Assembly (NCBI RefSeq): GCF_900143645.1
Contig: NZ_FRFD01000006.1
Coordinates: 62,001-126,000 of the forward strand
Direction of reading: 5' to 3'
Length of the DNA: 64,000 nucleotides
DNA from: Anaerocolumna xylanovorans DSM 12503
GTDB lineage: Bacteria > Bacillota > Clostridia > Lachnospirales > Lachnospiraceae
Made by a program: the position numbers and the translations under genes. The notes under the pieces were generated by a model that searched no databases, had not been told where the DNA came from, and saw nothing but the letters and a program-made list of their open reading frames with translations. Of the stretch, positions 49,499 through 57,561 are shown one piece after another. The first letter of the stretch is position 1, and each line of letters begins with the position of its first letter.

Positions 49499-50530
49499 CT
49501 AAATTTCAGAATCCCCGGTAGAGCCGCGGAAAATAACCTTGGAGGTTACATAGATGACTTCGTATGGAACGCTGGGGTATTTAATTCGGTAAAGAATCTG
49601 CAATGCCAGGCGAAAGCCGATATTTTGATTGAATACCTGTACCGTGGTCAGACTTTCTGCCAGAGGATTTTCTGTGTTCGCGTCAAAACCGGAGAGAGCG
49701 ACCTCCTCGGGTATCCGGATTCCGCGTTTTAACAGTAATTGCATCAAAATGCAGGCTACATAGTCGTTGGCACAGACAAAAGCATCCGGCATAAAGGGAA
49801 GTGTATCCAGAAAGGCTCCAATCTCTTCTTTATATGTATCAATGCCTATGGGGCTTGTCAGATTCAATTCCGGATTAACGGACAGACCATGCTGAAACAA
49901 GGCTTTGGAAAAACCCTCAAAACGTTCATGGTTTGATTTGGCGTAGTTGATATCGCCGATAAAACCAAAAGATCTCCGGCCTTTTTCAATTAAATGTTCC
50001 GTAATCGTAGAAATACTGGTACGGTTTTCTGTCAAAACCAGGTCACCGTTCAGCTCTGACGGAGGAACGGCAGTGGAGGTATCTAAAAATACTTTGGGAA
50101 CAGGAGAGGCTGCCAGCAGGCGGAGCAGCTGTTCGTTGTATACGTTCATAATAATGATGCCGTGGGTACTGCCGTTGGTGAGGGAGGCAGGAAGCGTGTA
50201 ATTTCCGCTGACGGAGGAAGGCAGATAAGTATATACCAGATTGACATTGTGAAGAGAAAGCTCCTTGGCAATCTGGTGAATGATGGTCATCCAGAAAATG
50301 GAAGTCTCCGGGCGGCATACGGCAACGGCGATATTTGTAGGAGACTCGGATGCGGAAGGTTGAGAAGGGCTAAAGTTTTCCGGAAATTTATAATTCATTT
50401 CCTGTGCTTTAGAGATGATTTTATTCCTAAGGTCTTCAGAAACACCTTCTTGGCCGCTGAATACCTTCCAGACTGTGGTACGGGAGACACCGAGAGAATT
50501 TGCAATTTTTTGTAGAGTAATCTTTTTCAT
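49499..50530 (-). CDS. LacI-family transcriptional regulator of the glycan cluster
   Basis: About 343 residues. LacI-type HTH at the N-terminus (ITLQKIANSLGVSRTTVWKVFSG), a divergent hinge, then a periplasmic-binding-protein fold effector domain (ESPTNIAVAVCRPETSIFW, FVCANDYVACILMQLLLKRG, VALSGFDANTENPLAES). ATG 50530 is chosen; the frame is open to a GTG at 50548. It lies with the CBM9-like gene, divergent from the sugar importer operon, so it probably controls that operon in response to an intracellular sugar. It has its own promoter. Confidence 0.87.
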   Translation of the reverse strand: MKKITLQKIANSLGVSRTTVWKVFSGQEGVSEDLRNKIISKAQEMNYKFPENFSPSQPSASESPTNIAVAVCRPETSIFWMTIIHQIAKELSLHNVNLVYTYLPSSVSGNYTLPASLTNGSTHGIIIMNVYNEQLLRLLAASPVPKVFLDTSTAVPPSELNGDLVLTENRTSISTITEHLIEKGRRSFGFIGDINYAKSNHERFEGFSKALFQHGLSVNPELNLTSPIGIDTYKEEIGAFLDTLPFMPDAFVCANDYVACILMQLLLKRGIRIPEEVALSGFDANTENPLAESLTTVQVFNQNIGFRLALQILYRIKYPSVPYEVIYVTSKVIFRGSTGDSEI

Positions 50531-50624
50531 TATTACACCAATCTGCACGCTGCGGTGCGCATATGTAGTTAAATCATGGAAAAATCCCTGGCTGTACTGA
50601 ATGGGGATTTTACTCGTTGCCGTT

Positions 50625-50653
50625 ATTATACCAGTTCATACAATTATTTTCAA
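50625..50653 (-). promoter_or_regulatory. Sigma-A promoter of the LacI-family gene
   Basis: Minus strand -35 TTGAAA (50653-50648), 17-bp spacer, -10 TATAAT (50630-50625), about 95 bp before the start codon. Confidence 0.7.
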
Positions 50654-50676
50654 ATGCAAAATGAACAAAATGAACA

Positions 50677-51735
50677 TTATCTTATTTCTGATTTTCCGTT
50701 GGAGTAAATCAGAATTTCCTTTTTTTCATCGGAAGACGGGCAGGAGATTTCAAATGTGTGAGAGGTTGTCTCGATGCGGTAGGGCAGTGGTTTTACCCTG
50801 CGGTTAACATTGCCTGGAGCGTACTTTTCGAGAGTATCCGTTAACTCCTCTAAATGATTGCTGTAATGTCCATTCAAGTCCAGAAAAATTTGTTGGGCAT
50901 AATAAAGCTTTCGCAGTTCCCATTTACGGTATTCATCTTCCGGGATGACGAAGGAAGGGTTTTCTTTCGCAGCGCCGGTGAAGAATACGAAGGCCCACAA
51001 TTCGGGATAGTGGATATTGACAACTCCGGTTGGTGCCCACACCCAGTTATCTTCCGGAAGGAATTGACCTGTAGAAGGATCTGTTCGTTTCTGGTATCTG
51101 CCCCCTTTGACATCGGTTTTCCATTGAACACGGGAAAAATTCATCCGGTAATATTCGCCCTCTCTGGGGGCTTGTTTCTGGGGCAGACATTCTGTGATGG
51201 AAGCAAAAGGGATGACTACCTCTACGGACCAACTCCGGTTGGAGGCGGATGGCTCGTTGACAGTGCCGTCAACGTATACAGCTGTACGTAATCCGTGGAT
51301 ATCGTAACCGTTAAGACCTCTGCCGTTATCCCGGTATGCTGCGGGCAGAAATAAATCCCACAGGGTATTCAGAACGTTCATTTCAAATTCATAATACTGC
51401 TGGGTATCGGAATCCGGATCAATAAAGATTTCAAAATCGTTGTCCTGAAAGATTATATCATCGCGTTTGGTGACATAGCCCCAGATTTCATTGCCGTCAA
51501 GCAGAGCGCCAACATATAAGTTTTCATCGTCCCAGAGCATCTTAGCCCGGGTTGGAAAACGCGGGCTTGGTATATGTTCTCCTTCAATGTCCAAAAACGC
51601 GCCGGTAAAAGGTGCATCTTCCCAAAAGGGCTTGTCAAGTCTTCCGTCCAAAAGAAAAGGTTTTGTGGCCCGGCGGCAATGGTAAACAGGGGGATTAAAA
51701 TCTACTGCGGGGATTGGAATTCTTATAGGATTCAT
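50677..51735 (-). CDS. Cytoplasmic CBM9-like carbohydrate-binding protein
   Basis: About 352 residues. Most of it resembles the family 9-like carbohydrate-binding module of DOMON/CBM9 proteins: PFLLDGRLDKPFWEDAPFT, PTRAKMLWDDENLYVGALL, DNDFEIFIDPDSDTQQYYEFE, WSVEVVIPFASI and YYRMNFSRVQWK. The conserved WDDENLYVG and FEIFIDPD segments are the clearest. There is no signal peptide or catalytic domain, so it would act in the cytoplasm. ATG 51735 follows GAGG; an in-frame start at 51789 is less likely. It diverges from the importer and shares the intergenic region with it. Role unknown; possibly substrate capture, or an uncharacterised lyase/hydrolase domain. Confidence 0.7.
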   Translation of the reverse strand: MNPIRIPIPAVDFNPPVYHCRRATKPFLLDGRLDKPFWEDAPFTGAFLDIEGEHIPSPRFPTRAKMLWDDENLYVGALLDGNEIWGYVTKRDDIIFQDNDFEIFIDPDSDTQQYYEFEMNVLNTLWDLFLPAAYRDNGRGLNGYDIHGLRTAVYVDGTVNEPSASNRSWSVEVVIPFASITECLPQKQAPREGEYYRMNFSRVQWKTDVKGGRYQKRTDPSTGQFLPEDNWVWAPTGVVNIHYPELWAFVFFTGAAKENPSFVIPEDEYRKWELRKLYYAQQIFLDLNGHYSNHLEELTDTLEKYAPGNVNRRVKPLPYRIETTSHTFEISCPSSDEKKEILIYSNGKSEIR

Positions 51736-51832
51736 ATCATGCCTCATTTCTGCGTGGAATTTGAAGTTTATGGAACCGTTTTGTTCCATAACAGGGCTGT
51801 GTACCGCACGTCACAGATCCTGATATAGTTTG

Positions 51833-51861
51833 ATTATAGCATTAGGTGTACTTTTTTACAA
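51833..51861 (-). promoter_or_regulatory. Sigma-A promoter of the CBM9-like gene
   Basis: Minus strand -35 TTGTAA (51861-51856), 17-bp spacer, -10 TATAAT (51838-51833), about 98 bp before the start codon. Confidence 0.65.
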
Positions 51862-51983
51862 TAAAAATTTAACAATTGTGAACAAAATTCCTATAAATTG
51901 TGGACGATTTAATGAATCAAATATATGAAAATAAAAGAAAATAAGTGCGGCAGTTTAAATATTAGTTTTTGAGATAAAGCGTA

Positions 51984-52107
51984 TTTTTGCTGATTTATAA
52001 TCAAAAAACAGCCGGAAATATTATTTTAGTGTTGCAAAACGGTGAAACATTAAAAGGAGAATAAGTTAACAAAGTATATTGACAAAAATGCGAACGGATG
52101 TTAAAAT
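51984..52107 (+). repeat. Promoter cassette, copy 1
   Basis: About 124 bp nearly repeated at 52181-52306, both beginning TTTTTGCTGATTTATAAT and ending in a sigma-A promoter. Here the promoter is TTGACA (52079-52084), 17-bp spacer and TAAAAT (52102-52107). An intrinsic terminator at 52142-52185 follows it, so copy 1 should give only a ~70-nt transcript unless read-through occurs. Confidence 0.75.
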
Positions 52108-52141
52108 CTAAAAAAATTATCAAATGGTTAACAACATGAAG

Positions 52142-52185
52142 AGGTACGATGGCGTAAGAAAGAGAGCTATCTGTGCCTTTTTTTT
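52142..52185 (+). terminator. Intrinsic terminator between the two promoter copies
   Basis: AGGTACGATGGC (52142-52153) pairs with GCTATC-T-GTGCCT (52166-52178) including two G-U pairs, followed by TTTTTTTT. It lies about 70 nt after the start site of promoter copy 1 and overlaps the beginning of copy 2. Confidence 0.75.
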
Positions 52186-52306
52186 GCTGATTTATAATTA
52201 AAAAATGGCCAAAAGCAATATTTTGATGATGTAAAATTGTGAAATACTAAAAAAAGAGAACAATTTTATAAAACATATTGACAGAAATGTGAACAGATGT
52301 TAAAAT
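52181..52306 (+). repeat. Promoter cassette, copy 2 (drives the importer operon)
   Basis: Imperfect second copy of 51984-52107. Promoter TTGACA (52278-52283), 17-bp spacer, TAAAAT (52301-52306). The predicted transcript has a ~165-nt AU-rich leader before the permease gene at 52477, with no strong hairpin. The copies are offset by about 199 bp. Confidence 0.75.
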
Positions 52307-52476
52307 TTAACCATCAAAAACACGAGGAAGCAATAAAAAACAGTAAGATATTTATGAATAATATACAAATTATTTTTAAATATGAAAAAATATGTTAAAA
52401 GTGTTCAAAATGTCAAAAAATGAAAAATAAAAGACGAGTAAAAACATCACTAGGAAGAATTGCGGAGGAGAGAAAC

Positions 52477-53406
52477 ATGAATTCGAAAACAAAAAAGAAG
52501 AAAGGCCATATATTACGGGTACTGAAAAGAGATATGTCACTCTGGATGTTTTGCATTCCGGGCATTGTACTGACATTCATCTTCAGCTACGTTCCTATGT
52601 ATGGAATCCAGCTTGCGTTCAGAAGGTATAACGGCAGAGCGGGTATATGGGGCAGCCCGTGGGTGGGACTATACTACTTCAAGAGATTCTTTGAGTCTCC
52701 CTACTTTGATTCAACAATCAGGAATACTTTGATTTTGAGTCTCTACGGACTAATCGTGTCGTTTCCGATTCCGATTATCCTGGCATTGATGCTGAATTCT
52801 TTCAGGCATAAAAGATATCGTAAAGTAGTCCAGACTGTTACCTATGCGCCGAATTTTATCTCTACGGTTGTTATGTGCGGTATGATTATCCTGTTTTTGT
52901 CACCTTCCGTAGGTGTTATCAATAATATTATGCACTTCCTTGGCCTGGATCCCCTTAATTTTATGGCAAAGAAAGAATATTGGAGGCACATATATGTGTG
53001 GACCGGTGTTTGGCAAAGTACCGGATGGAGTTCTGTTATTTACTTTGCGGCTTTGTCCGGCATCAGTCCGGAACTGCATGAGGCGGGCCGCTGTGACGGT
53101 GCGACTAAGCTCCAGCTGATACGGCACATAGATCTTCCTTCCATTTTACCTACGGCAACCATCCTGCTGATTATGAGCTGCGGAAGTATTCTTTCTGTCG
53201 GATTTGAAAAAGCCTATCTGCTGCAAAATAACCTGAACCTGACGGTATCTGAAATTATTTCAACCTATGTATATAAGGTGGGTCTGATTAACAACGACAT
53301 ATCGTATTCGACGGCAATTGGTCTCTTCAATACATTAATTAACCTGGTTATGCTTATAGCTGTAAATAAAGCGGCTGATAAACTTTCAGGCAACAGCTTA
53401 TGGTAG
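52477..53406 (+). CDS. Carbohydrate ABC importer permease 1 (LplB-like)
   Basis: About 309 residues, six TM helices. Typical LplB/YteP opening (DMSLWMFCIPGIVLTFIFSYVPMYGIQLAFRRY) and the EAA coupling loop ELHEAGRCDGATKLQLIRHIDLPSILP partly shown here. GGAGGAG precedes ATG 52477; an in-frame ATG at 52420 has no ribosome-binding site. It pairs with the LplC-like permease and the lipoprotein downstream. No ATPase is encoded here, so a shared MsmK-type ATPase is expected. This permease class includes pneumococcal N-glycan importer subunits. Confidence 0.88.
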   Translation: MNSKTKKKKGHILRVLKRDMSLWMFCIPGIVLTFIFSYVPMYGIQLAFRRYNGRAGIWGSPWVGLYYFKRFFESPYFDSTIRNTLILSLYGLIVSFPIPIILALMLNSFRHKRYRKVVQTVTYAPNFISTVVMCGMIILFLSPSVGVINNIMHFLGLDPLNFMAKKEYWRHIYVWTGVWQSTGWSSVIYFAALSGISPELHEAGRCDGATKLQLIRHIDLPSILPTATILLIMSCGSILSVGFEKAYLLQNNLNLTVSEIISTYVYKVGLINNDISYSTAIGLFNTLINLVMLIAVNKAADKLSGNSLW

Positions 53407-53419
53407 GAGGAAAGAAAAA

Positions 53420-54355
53420 ATGAAGAAAGAAAAGTCGATACAATCTTTCAGAAAAAAGAAAACAAAGCGCTGCAAGGAAGATGTAGTTTTTGATACAGTA
53501 ACGTTCCTTGTTCTGACAGCTATTTTGATTATTGTAGCATATCCCTTGTACTGGGTTGTTATTTCATCCATTAGTAAACCCAGTGCTGTGTCCAGCGGTG
53601 ATGTTTTATGGAAACCGATTGGATTTACGTTGAAGGGTTATGTGGAAGTATTTAAGAACAGCGCAGTTATGAGAGGTTTTTTGAACTCCGTTATTTATAC
53701 TGTTTGCGGAGTAGCCGTTAACCTGGCTGTAACCCTTCCTACGGCCTATGCCCTGTCCAGAAGTGTATTTGGCGGAAAGAAACCAATTACAATATTTTAT
53801 ATGATAACCATGTTTTTCGGCGGTGGTCTGATTCCTACCTATCTGGTAGTCAAGAACTTACATATGTTAAATAGCATGTGGGCACTTATTCTTCCGGGCT
53901 GTTTAAGTGTATATAACATGATTGTGGCCAGAACCTTTTTCAAGTCGAATATTTCAGAAGAACTGTATGAAGCAGCCGAGATTGACGGCTGTTCCCAGGG
54001 GAAGTTTTTCTTTAAAATTGCACTTCCGCTGTCAAAGGCCATCATTGCCATTCTTGTGCTGTACTATGGTGTAGGACATTGGAACGCTTACTTCTCGGCG
54101 CTGGTATATATCTCTGATAAGGATCATTATCCGCTGCAGCTTGTATTGCGTAATATCCTGATTACGAATGAGACAGCACTGTCGCAGACGGCAACTACAA
54201 AGGCTGCCAGAGAAGCGCTTCGTGAAAAGCAGCAGTTGATTGATGTTATGAAATATTCCCTGATTATTATCAGCAGCATTCCGGTGTTGGTTATGTATCC
54301 CTTTATCCAGAAGCATTTTGTAAAGGGAGTAATGATTGGCTCTGTTAAAGGCTAG
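53420..54355 (+). CDS. Carbohydrate ABC importer permease 2 (LplC/YtcP-like)
   Basis: 311 residues with six TM helices after a basic cytoplasmic N-terminus. TM1 reads VTFLVLTAILIIVAYPLYWV. The EAA loop is ELYEAAEIDGCSQGKFFFKI, contacting the ATPase. The C-terminus YPFIQKHFVKGVMIGSVKG is the hallmark ending of LplC/YtcP permeases. It lies 13 bp after permease 1, with AGGAGG. Forms the transmembrane heterodimer for uptake of a large oligosaccharide. Confidence 0.9.
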   Translation: MKKEKSIQSFRKKKTKRCKEDVVFDTVTFLVLTAILIIVAYPLYWVVISSISKPSAVSSGDVLWKPIGFTLKGYVEVFKNSAVMRGFLNSVIYTVCGVAVNLAVTLPTAYALSRSVFGGKKPITIFYMITMFFGGGLIPTYLVVKNLHMLNSMWALILPGCLSVYNMIVARTFFKSNISEELYEAAEIDGCSQGKFFFKIALPLSKAIIAILVLYYGVGHWNAYFSALVYISDKDHYPLQLVLRNILITNETALSQTATTKAAREALREKQQLIDVMKYSLIIISSIPVLVMYPFIQKHFVKGVMIGSVKG

Positions 54356-54439
54356 AAGGAACTGCGAAAGGAACCGTTTATTTGCCGGCGGTTTTATAAA
54401 CTCCGGTGTATAAATAAATAGAAAGAGGAGGAAATTATT

Positions 54440-56074
54440 ATGAAAAGAAAAGCGATTGCACTTTTACTGGCTATGGCCATGTGCACAACAACTCTTGCAG
54501 GATGCAGCAGCAAGGGAAACAATGGGGCAGACAACAGCAAAACATCGACACCCGCAGCTTCGTCGGACACAATCGATGAGAACGGAAAGGTAAACAGCCT
54601 GATGTATAAAGAGGGACTTCCCCTTGTAGATGAAGGCGCTTACGGCTTCTCCATCTTTGTGGATGATTCCAGCGAAACGGGAAAATTCTACATGATGGAT
54701 GAACTTAAGAAACAAACCAATGTGGATGTAACCTTAAAACTTTTCCCTTATGAAACTGCCAAGGAGAGACTGAACCTGGATTTGAACTCCGGTGATTATG
54801 CAGACGTAATCGGAGGATGGACCTTAAGTGACAGCATGGTTCTGACCTATGGGGTAAAGCAGGGAATATTCATTCCGCTGGAAGATTATTTTGAGAAATA
54901 CTGCCCTAATATTTCCGCTATTTTGGATTTACCGGGTGTAAGAGAACAAATGACGGCTCCTGATGGGCATATCTACACAATTCCCTATGTAACAGGTGAC
55001 ACTACCGTAGGATATTCACCTTATATCAACGGCAAATGGCTGGAAAATGTCGGAATGGAAATGCCTAAAACCACAGATGAGTTCGAAGCGGTACTGAAGG
55101 CCTTTAAAGAAAAGGATGCCAACGGAAATGGCGATTCGAACGATGAAATTCCGTTTTCTACCGATCCCAATAACAAACATATCGAAGCGATGGCCGGATG
55201 GTTTGGCATGCCTATGGACAAAACCGGCGTTGCGATACAAGGAGATAAAGTGGTTTACGGTGGTGCCAGTGATGCGTACAGAAAGTTTTTAAGTTGGTTT
55301 AACGGCCTTTACAAAGAGGGACTGATAGACAATGAGCTCTTCACACAGGACAGCTCCACCTGGGAAGGCAAAGGAAATAAAGACCTGTACGGTGTATCCA
55401 TTGCTTACGGAAGTAATGAGTTCTCCGGCATTGTGCAGACTACAGAAAAAAGCGAATACGATGTTCTGCCTGTGCTGAATACAGATAAGGGCGGCATATG
55501 GCTAAGAGATACCAATGGTTTCAGTGTATTTAGAACTCAGGCAGTTATTACAGATAAGGCAAAGAATCCGGAAGTAATCTGCCGTTGGTTTGACAATGAA
55601 TTCTCATTGGAAAATGGTATCGGATGCAACAGAGGTCCTGTAGGTGTAGTTACATTTAAAGAAGGTGACGGATACCGTGCTATTGATACAACTACTCTGC
55701 CGGCAGAGCAGCAGGAAGAGGTAAGCTGGAGCAACCTGTGGCCTCAGGCTCTTCCGAAATATTTACCCGCAGGATATAAGTTTATTGAAGACAGTCCTCT
55801 GTATGATGAGAAAAAGGCAATGGAGAAAGTCTATGAATCCAATCTGACAAAAGAGATAATTCCCTCTAATTGGATTGCTCTTGATGACATTGACAGGTAT
55901 TCGGATATCAGCACCGCTCTGACTGATTACTTCAATCAACAACAGGCACTGTTTGTAACAGGAGAGCAGGATGTAAATGATGATGCACAGTGGAAAGCAT
56001 ATGTAGACGGTCTTAAAGCTTTAGGATTGGAAGACTGGGTTAAAATGCGAGGCATCGATACAATAGCAGAATAA
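54440..56074 (+). CDS. Extracellular oligosaccharide-binding lipoprotein
   Basis: 544 residues. Signal peptide with lipobox LAGC (lipidated Cys22) and a Ser/Asn/Asp-rich tether. The mature part is the large (~500 aa) solute-binding type that accompanies LplB/LplC permeases: WTLSDSMVLTYGVKQGIFIPLEDYF, LPGVREQMTAPDGHIYTIPY and KNPEVICRWFDNEFSLENG. A DxNGNGDSNDE segment (KDANGNGDSNDEIPF) is a calcium-binding loop seen in this family. It captures the glycan outside the membrane. GGAGG precedes ATG 54440. A hairpin follows the gene, probably keeping its mRNA level above that of the enzymes. Confidence 0.88.
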   Translation: MKRKAIALLLAMAMCTTTLAGCSSKGNNGADNSKTSTPAASSDTIDENGKVNSLMYKEGLPLVDEGAYGFSIFVDDSSETGKFYMMDELKKQTNVDVTLKLFPYETAKERLNLDLNSGDYADVIGGWTLSDSMVLTYGVKQGIFIPLEDYFEKYCPNISAILDLPGVREQMTAPDGHIYTIPYVTGDTTVGYSPYINGKWLENVGMEMPKTTDEFEAVLKAFKEKDANGNGDSNDEIPFSTDPNNKHIEAMAGWFGMPMDKTGVAIQGDKVVYGGASDAYRKFLSWFNGLYKEGLIDNELFTQDSSTWEGKGNKDLYGVSIAYGSNEFSGIVQTTEKSEYDVLPVLNTDKGGIWLRDTNGFSVFRTQAVITDKAKNPEVICRWFDNEFSLENGIGCNRGPVGVVTFKEGDGYRAIDTTTLPAEQQEEVSWSNLWPQALPKYLPAGYKFIEDSPLYDEKKAMEKVYESNLTKEIIPSNWIALDDIDRYSDISTALTDYFNQQQALFVTGEQDVNDDAQWKAYVDGLKALGLEDWVKMRGIDTIAE

Positions 56075-56081
56075 CAGGCAG

Positions 56082-56103
56082 TATCGCAAGCACGCTTGCG
56101 ATA
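56082..56103. repeat. Inverted repeat TATCGCAAGC
   Basis: TATCGCAAGC (56082-56091) and GCTTGCGATA (56094-56103) are a perfect palindrome with a 2-nt centre just after the lipoprotein gene. The same 10-mer recurs at 62695-62704, before the mannosidase gene. Confidence 0.7.
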
Positions 56104-56139
56104 TGCATGGGGATTAGGCTGACGTTTAAGCAGTACCGG

Positions 56140-56180
56140 AGAAAAGCATATTACAGTTCTGTATAGTAATATGCTTTTCT
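56140..56180 (+). terminator. Strong intercistronic hairpin after the lipoprotein gene
   Basis: AGAAAAGCATATTA (56140-56153) pairs perfectly with TAATATGCTTTTCT (56167-56180). Only a weak pyrimidine stretch (TACTTTC) follows, so it may be a partial terminator or a 3'-end stabiliser. Either would lower enzyme expression relative to the binding protein. Confidence 0.55.
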
Positions 56181-56209
56181 TACTTTCGGATAAGAGGGAG
56201 GTTTTTTCT

Positions 56210-57499
56210 ATGATGCAGGAATGGTTCAGGCAGGCAAAGCTGGGTATTTTTATTCATTATGGTATCTACGCAGTGGGAGATGTGTCAGAATCCTGGTCTT
56301 TCCATAACGGCAATATCTCTTATGAGGATTATATGAAGCAGTGTGAAGGCTTTACAGCTTCCCGTTATAATCCCCGGGTGTGGGCTGAAATTTTTAAAAA
56401 AGCAGGAGCACAGTACGTAGTTATGACTTCAAAGCACCATGACGGTGTGGCTCTGTTTGACACAAAATACAGTGAATTGAGTGTGGTAAAGAAGACACCG
56501 GCTGCCAGGGATCTGGTAAAGGAATATATTGATGCGATGAGTGAAGCCGGACTGAAAGTGGGCATTTATTATTCCCTGATTGACTGGTCGGATTCCCGTT
56601 ATCGGAGTATCTATCCGGAAGGGGCGAAAAAAGAGGAATGCCTTAAGGATATTTATGGTTCACCGGCAGGCGGTGAAGAAGATTACGGGAAATGGGAGGA
56701 ATTTCTGGAATTTAACCAAAATCAGTTAAGAGAACTGATGACCGGCTATAAGACCGTAGACCTTCTGTGGTTCGACGGAGACTGGGAAAGAAGTGCTGCT
56801 CAATGGAAGATGCCTGAATTCCGTGAATATCTTCATACGTTGAATCCCAATGTGGTTTTAAATTCCCGGATGCAGGGATACGGCGATTACCAGACACCGG
56901 AACAGGGAATCCCCCTTTACGGACCGGAAGGGGAATGGGAGTTCTGCACCACAATTAATGATTCCTGGGGCTACCGCCTTTCTGACAACGATTACAAGAC
57001 CAGCGGGCAGATTGTGCGGATGTTCTGTGACTGTATCACACTGGGAGGCAGGATGCTGTTGGATGTAGGCCCAAAAGAGGACGGTACTCTGGACGACCGT
57101 CAGGAAAAAGTGCTCATGGACCTGGGGAATTGGATTCATGACCATGAGGAAGCGGTATATGGAACGGGCAAGGGTTTAAGTTACCGGCAGTTTCTGGGAG
57201 GCAGCACCTTATCTGCGGATAGTAAAACAATCTATTTGTTTGTATACGATAGGCCGGTGGAAGCGCTGTGTGTGAAAGGAATTAAAACACAGGTTAAAAG
57301 GATCACGGTGCTTCACAGTCAGGAGGAAGTGAAATTCACCTATACGGGAGCATTACCCTGGAGCGGCATTCCGGGTACTCTTTGGATTTGGGCAGGAGGC
57401 ATACAGACACATCCTTTTGCTACCGTACTGAAGGTGGAACTGGAAGGCGAGATTACCTACAATCTGGGTCATGGGGAAGTTGTGACTAATAACGATTAA
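56210..57499 (+). CDS. Intracellular alpha-L-fucosidase, GH29 (first copy)
   Basis: About 430 residues, (beta/alpha)8 retaining glycosidase. Conserved GH29 landmarks: WFRQAKLGIFIHYGIYAV, VVMTSKHHDGVALFDTKYS, the nucleophile strand DLLWFDGDW (Asp), and WGYRLSDNDYKTSGQIV with RMLLDVGPKEDGTL. No signal peptide. It hydrolyses alpha-L-fucosides; linkage specificity is not readable. ATG 56210 and the adjacent ATG 56213 both follow GGGAGG. It starts the enzyme part of the operon. A short C-terminal beta-sandwich follows the barrel. Confidence 0.88.
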   Translation: MMQEWFRQAKLGIFIHYGIYAVGDVSESWSFHNGNISYEDYMKQCEGFTASRYNPRVWAEIFKKAGAQYVVMTSKHHDGVALFDTKYSELSVVKKTPAARDLVKEYIDAMSEAGLKVGIYYSLIDWSDSRYRSIYPEGAKKEECLKDIYGSPAGGEEDYGKWEEFLEFNQNQLRELMTGYKTVDLLWFDGDWERSAAQWKMPEFREYLHTLNPNVVLNSRMQGYGDYQTPEQGIPLYGPEGEWEFCTTINDSWGYRLSDNDYKTSGQIVRMFCDCITLGGRMLLDVGPKEDGTLDDRQEKVLMDLGNWIHDHEEAVYGTGKGLSYRQFLGGSTLSADSKTIYLFVYDRPVEALCVKGIKTQVKRITVLHSQEEVKFTYTGALPWSGIPGTLWIWAGGIQTHPFATVLKVELEGEITYNLGHGEVVTNND

Positions 57500-57561
57500 C
57501 CAGCCAAAAGGCTTTAAAATACAGTAATTGTAAAAGCACAAATACAAAAAGGAAGGACCGG

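Noticed and set aside
52030..52060. LacI-type palindromic operator in the duplicated cassettes
   Set aside because: A CG-centred TGCAAAAC...GTGAAACA sequence is visible in copy 1, but its half-sites match poorly and it degrades in copy 2.
52420..52476. Upstream ATG for the LplB-like permease
   Set aside because: No ribosome-binding site before it; GGAGGAG is correctly placed for ATG 52477.
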